From contig NZ_JBEPKD010000019.1 of the NCBI RefSeq assembly GCF_040544555.1, positions 1 to 64,000 on the forward strand: a DNA stretch of 64,000 bases, given 5' to 3'. The notes beneath the pieces were generated by a model. It did not search any database. It had not been told where the DNA came from and saw only the letters and a list, made by a program, of their open reading frames with translations. Below, one piece after another: positions 17,173-25,379 of the stretch. Each line of letters opens with the position of its first letter. Within the stretch, counting starts at the first letter, position 1. Made by a program: the position numbers and the translations under genes. The stretch is from Halalkalibacter oceani. GTDB lineage: Bacteria > Bacillota > Bacilli > Bacillales > Bacillaceae_D.

Positions 17173-17181
17173 TCCGTTCAC

Positions 17182-17569
17182 TTCCTTACCTGAATTCCTT
17201 TCCCTCTTAGCGCTATACTTTCTATTTTACATGGAGATGTCTCAAAAGGTCATCTTAATTCTTTTAAAACGGCAATAAGAACGAATCAACTGAAAAAGGA
17301 CGATTTTCACTTTTTCAGCTGATTTTGCCTCATAAGAACGAATTCCTTCGCCATTATTCAACAAAAAAATCAAAAATGAAATCTGTAAGATATTATAACA
17401 TGTAAAATATAAATTAATGCAATTAAAATATTGACATAAAAATATTGATAACATAGTATGGTTAGTAAGAATATTTTGATAATTAAAAGGCAGGTGAAGC
17501 GATGGCTGATTGCATAAAGGAAGAGAAAACAAAAAGCATGACATAGAAAAAGAAACTTGGAGGGATTAG
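17182..17569. other. AT-rich intergenic region between divergent operons
   Basis: About 390 bp separating the minus-strand trio from the pyrimidine operon. It is much more AT-rich than its surroundings and contains the promoter listed separately at 17431. I see no gene, riboswitch or T-box structure in it. Binding sites for a pyrimidine-responsive activator may lie here but I cannot identify one. Confidence 0.6.
17431..17459 (+). promoter_or_regulatory. sigma-A-type promoter of the pyrimidine catabolic operon
   Basis: A perfect -35 TTGACA (17431-17436), a 17-bp spacer and TAGTAT as -10 (17454-17459) lie ~110 bp before the aldehyde dehydrogenase start. Confidence 0.55.
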
Positions 17570-19051
17570 ATGGGAACACAGCAGCAAACGAAGTCGTTTC
17601 ATAATCTGATCGGCCGTGAATGGCTGCCATCAAACTCTGGTGAGACATTTACGGTCATCAATCCGGCCGATACGAGAATCGAGCTGGGTGTCTGTCAGCA
17701 ATCAAATGAGGAAGATGTCGAAGCGGCGGTGGCAGCGGCGAAACAGGCATTGCCCGACTGGAGCGCAGAAGCAGCCCCGGTTCGCGGACACTATATCGCC
17801 AAAGCCGCCACTCTCATTGAAGAGCGCACCGACGAATTCATTAAACAGCTGATCATCGAGGTCGGCAAATCCTATGCCGATGCGAAAGCTGAGGTGATTA
17901 GAACCGTGCGGGTCATGCGCTTTCTGGCAGGAGAAGCCGAGCGGCTGAAAGGCGAAACGATTCCTTCCTGGGATAAGGAAGTCATCGGCTATACGAAGCG
18001 TGAGCCTGTTGGCGTCGTCGGTCTGATTACGCCGTGGAATGTTCCGCTTGCGATCGCCGCCTGGAAGATTGCGACCGCGCTTACTTGTGGCTGCACGGTC
18101 GTATTCAAGCCATCGAGCCAGACGCCGCTCGTCAGCCTCCAGCTTGTCGAAGCGTATCAGGAAGTGAATCTCCCGGCAGGCGTGCTCAATTTTGTGACCG
18201 GCCCCGGATCGACGGTAGGAAACGCGATTGCCACCCATCCGGATATTAAGGCGATCAGCTTTACCGGCTCAAACAAAATCGGACTTGCCATCAATCAGCT
18301 TGTCGCCAAACGAGGCGCGCGCTTTCAGGCTGAAATGGGAGGGAAAAATCCGTTTGTCATCCTGAATGATGCGGATCTTACTCTTGCCGTGGAACATGTC
18401 ATCGCCGGCGGCTTCGGTGAAAGTGGGCAGCGCTGTACGGCGACGAGCCGTGTCATCGTCCTTCCCGGGATCGCCGAGTCATTCATCGCCCTGCTCAAGG
18501 AGCGCGTCGGCCGGATGAAGGTCGGCAATCCTCTCGATGAAGGGACGGATATGGGGCCGGTGATTGACAAAGGCTCGATGGAAAGCATTCTTGCCTATAT
18601 CGAAATCGGCAAGAGGGAAAACGGTCAGCTGGTGACAGGGGGCGGCCGCTTAACGGAAGGAGACTATGCTCATGGCTACTTTATTGCCCCTACGGTTTTT
18701 CGCGGCATTACGCCGGAAATGACAATCGCCCAGGAGGAGATTTTCGGACCGGTGATCAGCGTGATGGAGGCCGATAACTTTAATCAGGCGCTAGAATGGG
18801 CCAATCAAGTTGAATACGGCCTGTCCTCGACGATATACACAAATGATATGGAAAAAGCGATGCGTTTTGTGAACGGGATTGAAGCCGGCTTTACTCATGT
18901 CAACATGCCATCGACCTATAGCGAGCCGCATTTTCCGTTTGGCGGAATCAAAGCGACCGGAATCGGCGGGATGCGCGAGGTCGGCAGCACGGCAATCGAC
19001 TTTTACACGGAATATAAGACGGTCTATATGAAGCCGCATAACCAACAGTAA
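17570..19051 (+). CDS. aldehyde dehydrogenase family protein, pyrimidine operon
   Basis: NAD(P)+-dependent aldehyde oxidation. 493 residues with the full ALDH fold: the oxyanion Asn in ITPWNVPL, the cofactor loop (FTGSNKIG), the general base Glu in AEMGGKNPFVI and the catalytic Cys289 in GESGQRCTATS. Motifs resemble the semialdehyde / 2,5-dioxovalerate group. First gene of the operon, so the likely substrate is the malonate semialdehyde (or 2-methyl homologue) left when beta-alanine is transaminated at the end of uracil/thymine breakdown. That substrate is inferred from context. The start follows TTGGAGGG. Confidence 0.85.
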   Translation: MGTQQQTKSFHNLIGREWLPSNSGETFTVINPADTRIELGVCQQSNEEDVEAAVAAAKQALPDWSAEAAPVRGHYIAKAATLIEERTDEFIKQLIIEVGKSYADAKAEVIRTVRVMRFLAGEAERLKGETIPSWDKEVIGYTKREPVGVVGLITPWNVPLAIAAWKIATALTCGCTVVFKPSSQTPLVSLQLVEAYQEVNLPAGVLNFVTGPGSTVGNAIATHPDIKAISFTGSNKIGLAINQLVAKRGARFQAEMGGKNPFVILNDADLTLAVEHVIAGGFGESGQRCTATSRVIVLPGIAESFIALLKERVGRMKVGNPLDEGTDMGPVIDKGSMESILAYIEIGKRENGQLVTGGGRLTEGDYAHGYFIAPTVFRGITPEMTIAQEEIFGPVISVMEADNFNQALEWANQVEYGLSSTIYTNDMEKAMRFVNGIEAGFTHVNMPSTYSEPHFPFGGIKATGIGGMREVGSTAIDFYTEYKTVYMKPHNQQ

Positions 19052-19064
19052 GGAGGGGCTCTTC

Positions 19065-20441
19065 ATGCATATGAACAGAATGAAAAACAAAACGATTTCA
19101 TTGCAGGACTTGAGCGCTAACTTTTCTGAAATTGAACCGCCATTAACAGAGAAGGAAGCAATGGACGAAGCAAACCGCTGTCTCTATTGCTATGACGCGC
19201 CCTGTATTACCGCCTGTCCGACCGACATCAATATCCCTTCCTTCATCAAGAAGATCGCATCGGGCAATATGAAGGGTTCCGCGAGGGTGATCATGGAGGC
19301 AAACCCTGTCGGCGCCAGCTGTGCCCGCGTCTGTCCGACCGAGGAGCTTTGTGAGGGGGCCTGTGTGCTGAATGACGCCTCATTGCCGATTATGATCGGG
19401 AACTTGCAGCGTCATGCGACAAACTGGGCGATCAAAAACAACGAGCAGCTGTTTAAAGCCGGCAGAGCCAATGGAAAGAAAGTCGCGATTATCGGCGGCG
19501 GACCGGCAGGCTTATCAGCGGCGCGCGAACTGGCCCGTCTCGGCTATCAGGTGACGATTTTTGAGGCGAAGGAAAAAGCGGGCGGGCTCGACACGTACGG
19601 GATCGTTTCCTTCCGCTTGCCACAGGAAGTCTCGCTCTGGGAAGTGGAGCAGGTCGAAAAGCTCGGTGTCGAGATCCGGACAAACACAACTGTCGGGAAG
19701 GACATTAGCGCCACAGAAATGAAGGAAGGCTATGATGCGGTTGTGCTGGCGATCGGAATGGCGAAGGTGCCGATGCTTGGGATAGAAGGCGAGGACGCGG
19801 ATGGCGTTTATGACGCGATTGAATTTGTGGAAAGCACGAAAACGCCGCCGCTTGACGAGTCGTTTATCGGCAAAAAAGTGGCGATTATCGGTGCCGGAAA
19901 CACGGCGATTGATGCCGCAACCTGTTCGGTTCGTCTCGGTGCCGGCAATGTGAAGATGCTCTATCGCCGGACGGAAGCGGAAATGAGCGCGTATGAATTT
20001 GAATATGAATTTGCGAAGCAGGATGGCGTCGAATTCAGATGGCTGACCCAGCCGACAAAAATTGTGACCGAAAACGGCAAAGTAACGGGGCTTCAATGCG
20101 TCAGGATGGAGCTGGGGGAAGCGGATGCGTCCGGGCGGCGTCGTCCGGTGCCAATCGAAGGGTCAACATTTACGCTTGACGTTGATGCGGTCATTAAAGC
20201 GATCGGCCAAACCCGCTATATCCAGCTAATTGAAGCATTCGGCCTGGAGCATCACAACGGAACGGTCAAGGTGAATCTTGAGACGTACCAGACATCCGAT
20301 CCGGACGTTTACGCGGCAGGCGATGTCATTTTCGGTGATGGTCAGGGAGAAGCAATGGTTGTGACGGCAGCCCAGCAAGGGAAGCTGACCGCCTATTCGA
20401 TTCATAAACAATTAGGAGAAAAAGCGATTGAAAGCGCTTAA
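19065..20441 (+). CDS. preT: NAD-dependent dihydropyrimidine dehydrogenase, PreT subunit
   Basis: Electron-input subunit of bacterial dihydropyrimidine dehydrogenase (PreTA), which reduces uracil and thymine to the 5,6-dihydro forms. The N terminus has two four-cysteine Fe-S sets (CLYCYDAPCITACP; CARVCPTEELCEGAC), as in GltD-like proteins. A Rossmann FAD site (IIGGGPAGLSAARELA) and an NAD site (IIGAGNTAIDAA) follow, then the C-terminal AAGDVIFG FAD motif. 458 residues, longer than E. coli PreT (~412). ATG at 19065 lies six bases after AGGAGGGG; another ATG follows at 19071. The next gene is preA, its partner. Confidence 0.92.
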   Translation: MHMNRMKNKTISLQDLSANFSEIEPPLTEKEAMDEANRCLYCYDAPCITACPTDINIPSFIKKIASGNMKGSARVIMEANPVGASCARVCPTEELCEGACVLNDASLPIMIGNLQRHATNWAIKNNEQLFKAGRANGKKVAIIGGGPAGLSAARELARLGYQVTIFEAKEKAGGLDTYGIVSFRLPQEVSLWEVEQVEKLGVEIRTNTTVGKDISATEMKEGYDAVVLAIGMAKVPMLGIEGEDADGVYDAIEFVESTKTPPLDESFIGKKVAIIGAGNTAIDAATCSVRLGAGNVKMLYRRTEAEMSAYEFEYEFAKQDGVEFRWLTQPTKIVTENGKVTGLQCVRMELGEADASGRRRPVPIEGSTFTLDVDAVIKAIGQTRYIQLIEAFGLEHHNGTVKVNLETYQTSDPDVYAAGDVIFGDGQGEAMVVTAAQQGKLTAYSIHKQLGEKAIESA

Positions 20442-20470
20442 CTACATGGAGAAAGACAGGAGGTAATTCA

Positions 20471-21736
20471 ATGGCTGACTTACAAATCAATTTTGCCGGG
20501 ATTCAAGCGCCTAATCCGTTTTGGCTCGCATCGGCTCCACCGACGAACACAGGCTATCAGGTGCAGCGCGCCTTTGAAGCAGGCTGGGGAGGAGCTGTCT
20601 GGAAAACGCTCGGTGATCCGATCCTTAACGTATCATCGCGGTTTGCGGCAATGCATTTCAACGGGCAGCGCGTAGCCGGCTTTAATAACATTGAATTGAT
20701 TACCGACCGACCGCTTGAAGTCAATCTTGAGGAAATTTATGAGACGAAAAAGAAGTACCCGAATCACGCCTTGATTGCTTCGCTCATGGTCGAGCCTGAA
20801 CAGGAAAAATGGCATGAAATTGTTAAGCGGACGGAAGCGGCCGGCGTCGACGGCCTGGAGCTGAACTTCGGCTGTCCGCACGGCATGGCGGAACGTGGCA
20901 TGGGCTCCGCCTCCGGTCAGGTGCCAGAGCTTGTTGAAAAACAGACGTACTGGGTGAAGGAAGTCGCGCAAACGCCGGTCATCGTTAAGCTGACGCCAAA
21001 CATCACCGATATTACCGCGACAGCGGAGGCGGCTGTCCAGGGCGGCGCTGACGCGATTAGCATGATTAATACGATTAACAGTCTTGCCGGTGTCGATCTC
21101 GATACGTGGAATACGGTGCCGCATGTCGGCGGAAAAGGGGCACATGGCGGCTACTGCGGTCCGGCGGTGAAGCCGATCGCCTTGAACATGGTCGCGGAAT
21201 GCGCGCGCAATCCACGAATCAACGTGCCGATTTCGGGCATCGGCGGCATTTCCAACTGGAAGGATGCGGCTGAATTTATGCTGATGGGTTCAGGCAGCGT
21301 CCAAGTTTGTACGGCGGCGATGCATCACGGCTTCAGCATCGTCGAGGACATGATTGACGGATTGAGCAATTATTTGGACAGCAAGCAGATCTCTTCGGTT
21401 GAAGGCCTTGTCGCCAAATCAGTCGAACGGTATTCAGACTGGGGCAATCTCGACCTCAACTACAAGGTCGTCGCGCGCATTAATAACAACACCTGTATTA
21501 ACTGTAATAAATGCCATATTGCCTGTGAAGATACGTCTCATCAATGCATTGATATGCTGACCTCGCCTGATGGCAATAAATATTTGGAGGTGCGCGAGGA
21601 GGACTGCGTCGGCTGTAACCTCTGCTCGATCGTTTGTCCGGTCGAAGGGGCGATCGAGATGGTCGAAATTCCAAATGGCGAGCCGATGACCTGGAACGAA
21701 CGGCAGGCTGTGCTTCAGCAAAGCGTAAAATCATAA
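20471..21736 (+). CDS. preA: NAD-dependent dihydropyrimidine dehydrogenase, PreA subunit
   Basis: Catalytic subunit of PreTA. An FMN-binding dihydroorotate-dehydrogenase-like barrel (residues ~1-320) carries the NFGCPHGMAERGMG segment typical of dihydropyrimidine dehydrogenase. A C-terminal ferredoxin domain follows with two [4Fe-4S] motifs (CINCNKCHIAC; CVGCNLCSIVCP). 421 residues, family length. Ribosome site AGGAGG before 20471; 29 bp after preT. Confidence 0.93.
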   Translation: MADLQINFAGIQAPNPFWLASAPPTNTGYQVQRAFEAGWGGAVWKTLGDPILNVSSRFAAMHFNGQRVAGFNNIELITDRPLEVNLEEIYETKKKYPNHALIASLMVEPEQEKWHEIVKRTEAAGVDGLELNFGCPHGMAERGMGSASGQVPELVEKQTYWVKEVAQTPVIVKLTPNITDITATAEAAVQGGADAISMINTINSLAGVDLDTWNTVPHVGGKGAHGGYCGPAVKPIALNMVAECARNPRINVPISGIGGISNWKDAAEFMLMGSGSVQVCTAAMHHGFSIVEDMIDGLSNYLDSKQISSVEGLVAKSVERYSDWGNLDLNYKVVARINNNTCINCNKCHIACEDTSHQCIDMLTSPDGNKYLEVREEDCVGCNLCSIVCPVEGAIEMVEIPNGEPMTWNERQAVLQQSVKS

Positions 21737-21758
21737 ATCGTGAGGAGGAGAATGGAAG

Positions 21759-23180
21759 ATGAAAAAAATCATCACGAATGGAACGATTGTAACCGCAGCA
21801 GATCAATATGAAGCGGATATTTTAATCGAGGATGGAAAAATCGCCGCGATCGGTGAACGGCTTACGGCAGATGGCGCGGAAATCGTCGATGCGAAAGGAG
21901 CCTATATTTTCCCGGGCGGGATCGATCCCCATACTCATTTGGAAATGCCGTTTGGCGGCACGGTGACGGTTGACGACTTTGAAACAGGGACGACCGCCGC
22001 CGCATTTGGCGGCACGACAACCGTGATTGATTTTTGTTTGACGAATAAAGGCGAGCCGTTAAAGAACGCGATAAAAACATGGCATGACAAATCACGGGAT
22101 AAAGCGGTGATCGACTATAGTTTTCACTTAATGATCGGCGAAGTGAATGAACAGGTGCTCGAAGAAATTCCGCTCGTGATCGAGGAAGAAGGGATTACGT
22201 CCTTTAAAGTGTTTATGGCGTATAAAAATGTGTTCCAGGCCGATGATGAGACATTATTCCGGACGCTGCTGTTCGCGAAGGAGCACGGGGCGCTTGTCAT
22301 GGTTCATGCTGAAAACGGCGACGTCATCGAGCATCTCGTTAAGGAGGCGCTCGATAGCGGCAAGACTGACCCGATTTATCACGCCTTAACGAGGCCGCCT
22401 GAGGTAGAAGGGGAAGCGACACACCGCGCCGCCCAGCTGACGGGACTGGCCGATTCACAGCTTTACGTCGTCCACGTCTCCTGTGCCGAAGCGATGGAGA
22501 AAATCGCCGATGCCCGGAAAAAGGGCTACCGCATTTACGGAGAGACATGTCCGCAATATTTAGTGCTTGATCAAACGGCTTTAGAAAAGCCGGATTTTGA
22601 AGGCGCCAAATACGTCTGGTCGCCGCCGCTGCGTGAAAAGTGGAACCAGGAGGAGCTGTGGAAGGGGCTCGCCAACGGTCAGCTTCATACTCTCGGTTCG
22701 GATCAGTGCTCATTTAATTTTAAAGGGCAAAAGGAGCTGGGCAGAGGCGACTTTACGAAAATTCCGAACGGAGGGCCGATGATTGAGGACCGCTTCAGCA
22801 TTTTGTATTCAGAGGGAGTCGAGAAAGGCCGGATTTCGCTCAATCAATTTGTTGATATTGTCTCGACGAAGATTGCCAAGCTGTTTGGACTCTTTCCGCA
22901 GAAGGGGACGATTGCCGTTGGCAGCGATGCCGATCTTGTTATCTTTGACCCAACGGCGGAACGGGTCATTTCCGCGGAAACGCATCATATGGCGGTTGAC
23001 TACAATGCATTTGAAGGGATGACGATCAAAGGTGAGCCCGTTTCCGTGCTGTCACGCGGTGAGTTTGTCATCCGTGATAAAGCATTTGTCGGCAAGCCCG
23101 GAGCCGGGAAGTACTTGAAGCGCAAGCGCTTTGCCAATATAAGCAATTCAGCTAAAAAGCGGGTGACGTTTCAACAATAA
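21759..23180 (+). CDS. hydA: dihydropyrimidinase (D-hydantoinase type)
   Basis: Zinc amidohydrolase that opens the dihydropyrimidine ring to N-carbamoyl-beta-alanine. 473 residues. Visible metal and active-site motifs: DPHTHLEM (His pair), FKVFMAYKN (the Lys that is carboxylated in the family), MVHAEN and VVHVSC (His ligands) and LGSDQC (Asp). The ATG at 21759 follows GAGGAGGAG. A family B repeat starts directly after the stop, dividing the operon here. The next pathway enzyme, ureidopropionase, does not follow. Confidence 0.93.
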   Translation: MKKIITNGTIVTAADQYEADILIEDGKIAAIGERLTADGAEIVDAKGAYIFPGGIDPHTHLEMPFGGTVTVDDFETGTTAAAFGGTTTVIDFCLTNKGEPLKNAIKTWHDKSRDKAVIDYSFHLMIGEVNEQVLEEIPLVIEEEGITSFKVFMAYKNVFQADDETLFRTLLFAKEHGALVMVHAENGDVIEHLVKEALDSGKTDPIYHALTRPPEVEGEATHRAAQLTGLADSQLYVVHVSCAEAMEKIADARKKGYRIYGETCPQYLVLDQTALEKPDFEGAKYVWSPPLREKWNQEELWKGLANGQLHTLGSDQCSFNFKGQKELGRGDFTKIPNGGPMIEDRFSILYSEGVEKGRISLNQFVDIVSTKIAKLFGLFPQKGTIAVGSDADLVIFDPTAERVISAETHHMAVDYNAFEGMTIKGEPVSVLSRGEFVIRDKAFVGKPGAGKYLKRKRFANISNSAKKRVTFQQ

Positions 23181-23313
23181 GAAAACCGCGCAGCTTCTTT
23201 TCTTAGAAGCGGCGTGCAGAGCCGTTACCATCTTTTAAGGATGGCTGAAAACGGACTTTTTTCAGCCATCCGCGTAACGTGCGGAGTCGAAGCCCTTCCG
23301 CGAGTCTTCCCAC
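23181..23313 (-). repeat. dispersed repeat family B, copy 2 (inverted)
   Basis: The reverse complement of this stretch matches 203-337 and 29452-29585 nearly throughout, including the hairpin GGATGGCTGAAAA/TTTTCAGCCATCC (23239-23275 region). It begins immediately after the dihydropyrimidinase stop codon and occupies the first 130 bp of the 333-bp gap before the permease gene. The remaining 200 bp show nothing I can identify beyond the permease ribosome site. Confidence 0.75.
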
Positions 23314-23513
23314 ACTTCTTCCGCAGCAAAAATAAACGATGGGGATTGGAGAGAACGCTATTATGGCATCTGAGAAGGTCTGCTCGAAGGGAAGGAACAT
23401 AGTCTTCTGTTTAGGAGCGTCAAGAAAGTGAATCTTGCGAAGACGAAGTAGAAATAGATAGGAAGTCGCTGCAGATTTGCTCTCTTCATTTCATGAAAAA
23501 GAGGGGAATTAAG

Positions 23514-24977
23514 ATGAAAAAAAGCAGCTATCATTTAAAATCACCAGACCTTCTTCCAATTGCCCATAGTGAGCGCAAAATTAGTACGCTCGGTTTTTCC
23601 ATCATGTGGGTCGGAATGGCGGTCGTCTTAGCGGCGTTTGCCATCGGCGGAGATGGCGTGCAAGGTATGCCGTTAATCTATGTTCTCCTGGCCTCGATTA
23701 TTGGCTGTATACTGATCGGCTTGTTTATCACGCTGACAGCCGATGTTGGAATTGAGCATGGTCTCTCGTTTCCGGTCTATATGAGGGCGCCGTTCGGCGT
23801 CGCCGGCACCCATTTTCCGTCGATTGTCCGGGGGATTACCGCCTCGATCTGGTTTGGGATCAACACGTATTTCGGTTCAGCGGCGATCAACGGCATTTTA
23901 AATATACTGACCGGCTTTGACAATTGGTTCGTCTGTTTTCTGATTTTTGCTCTCGCCCAGCTGATCAACACGGCAATCGGAATCAAGGCGGTCGAAAAGT
24001 TTGCCGATCTCGCCGCGCCGATCATTATTCTGATCGCGCTTTGGATGTACAGCACGCTCGCCGATCAGGCGGCGGCAATTGACCGCAACGTATGGACGTG
24101 GATTGAAAGTCCTGTCTCGGGCATTTTGCTGTTTACTGCCTTTATGACGGTCATCACCGGTAATATGGGCTATTGGTCAACGCTTGCGACGGATGCCTCC
24201 TCCTTGTCACGCTTTATTAAAGCGCCGAAGTTTGAACGCAACTGGTTCAAACGAAATAAAGGGGTGCTCGTCGGCAGCGTCGTTGCCCTGCCATTGACGC
24301 AAACGCTCATTGTGGCGATCGGCGGAGTTGCCTATATCGCGGTCGGCAATTATGATCCGATCGTCGCGCTGCAGGAGTCGGCAAGCGGCTGGATTTTAGT
24401 CGTCCTGCTTTTGATGATTGTCTTTTCACAATGGTCGACGAACACGTCCGCCAATGTCGTTCCGGCGGCGACGATTTTTTCCAATGCTGGCGGGCCGAAG
24501 ATTCCTTTTTATGTAGGGGTTTTTCTGGCGGGGGTTGTCGGCACGGTGACGCAGCCGTGGAATTTGTTCAATGTGTTAATTCCGTTTCTGACGACCGTTG
24601 GCGGCATCCTATCGGCGATTGTCGGCGTGATTTTTGCCGATTACTATATGCTGCGCAAGCGCCGTTTGAATGTACATGACCTGTATGAGAAGGAAGGCCA
24701 GTATGCTTACGTGAACGGCGTCAATTGGGCCGGCATTCTCGCCTGGGTAATTGGCGGGGCGATCGCGATTGCCTTTCCGACCTATTCTTTCTTTGTCGGC
24801 TTCATCATCGGTGCGGCCAGCTATTATCTGCTCGCCAAGTATTGGTGGTTCGAGAAATACAAGCAAGCGGAAATTGAAGACCCGGATGATGAGAAGTACT
24901 TAGGGATCACGGTCGGCCGTGACTGGCTGATTGACAGCGAGGAAGTGTTCGAATCGAAAAAACAAATCGTCAATTAA
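23514..24977 (+). CDS. NCS1-family nucleobase/allantoin/hydantoin permease
   Basis: Cation-coupled uptake of a nucleobase or hydantoin-type compound through the cytoplasmic membrane. 487 residues, about 12 transmembrane helices. The N-terminal LLPIAHSERKISTLGFSIMWVGM and the SIWFGINTYFG motif are typical of NCS1 (PucI, FurA-like, Mhp1). The ATG at 23514 is seven bases after GAGGGG; an in-frame ATG at 23493 lacks a site. Context points to uracil, thymine or their dihydro forms as substrate (inference). Confidence 0.88.
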   Translation: MKKSSYHLKSPDLLPIAHSERKISTLGFSIMWVGMAVVLAAFAIGGDGVQGMPLIYVLLASIIGCILIGLFITLTADVGIEHGLSFPVYMRAPFGVAGTHFPSIVRGITASIWFGINTYFGSAAINGILNILTGFDNWFVCFLIFALAQLINTAIGIKAVEKFADLAAPIIILIALWMYSTLADQAAAIDRNVWTWIESPVSGILLFTAFMTVITGNMGYWSTLATDASSLSRFIKAPKFERNWFKRNKGVLVGSVVALPLTQTLIVAIGGVAYIAVGNYDPIVALQESASGWILVVLLLMIVFSQWSTNTSANVVPAATIFSNAGGPKIPFYVGVFLAGVVGTVTQPWNLFNVLIPFLTTVGGILSAIVGVIFADYYMLRKRRLNVHDLYEKEGQYAYVNGVNWAGILAWVIGGAIAIAFPTYSFFVGFIIGAASYYLLAKYWWFEKYKQAEIEDPDDEKYLGITVGRDWLIDSEEVFESKKQIVN

Positions 24978-25000
24978 ATAAGCTGGAAGGAGGCTTCGTT

Positions 25001-25231
25001 ATGTCAGCGTATGCCGAGTTTATCGAAGAGAAGAAAAAAATTGATGAACTGCTTGCTAAAGGATACGAAATAACGAACGTAAACGAGAATTTGAGCGGCG
25101 CATTCGTCGAATTTCAACTTCCGAATGACGCGCTCGATTACCCTGAAAAAAGCAAAGAGTTGCACATCCTGACAGCCGACGCCCGAAAATATTTCTCCAA
25201 CCTGATTCTCGCCAAACAACGTCACTTGTAA
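25001..25231 (+). CDS. 76-residue protein of unknown function in the pyrimidine operon
   Basis: Small soluble, charged protein (MSAYAEFIEEKKKIDELL...), unrecognised. An N-terminal amphipathic helix is followed by a short beta-containing middle with the segment GAFVEFQLP and a C-terminal helix. Clear GGAAGGAGG ribosome site. It starts 23 bp after the permease stop, so it is very likely co-transcribed. No signal peptide, membrane segment or metal-binding motif. A regulatory or accessory role for the permease or aminotransferase is only a guess. Confidence 0.7.
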   Translation: MSAYAEFIEEKKKIDELLAKGYEITNVNENLSGAFVEFQLPNDALDYPEKSKELHILTADARKYFSNLILAKQRHL

Positions 25232-25379
25232 AGGGCGCTGAACAAACCGAGCAATGAGAAGGGAACGAGGGGATCCCACTCCCCGTTGACTGCAGAAGGG
25301 TAAGATGAATCATGGCTAAGTCGAAGCGCTGTCAAAGGCGTGTCTTCCTTTGATAGAAAACTAAAAGGAGGTTAGAAGA

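Noticed and set aside
15397..17181. ParA/ParB-like partition or plasmid-derived module
   Set aside because: The P-loop protein has no ParA deviant Walker A (KGGxGK) and instead has GKSGTGKS with an unrelated downstream pattern; no parS or replication gene.
17182..17569. Riboswitch or T-box in the leader of the pyrimidine operon
   Set aside because: AT-rich, no strong stems, no terminator/antiterminator pair and no known consensus.
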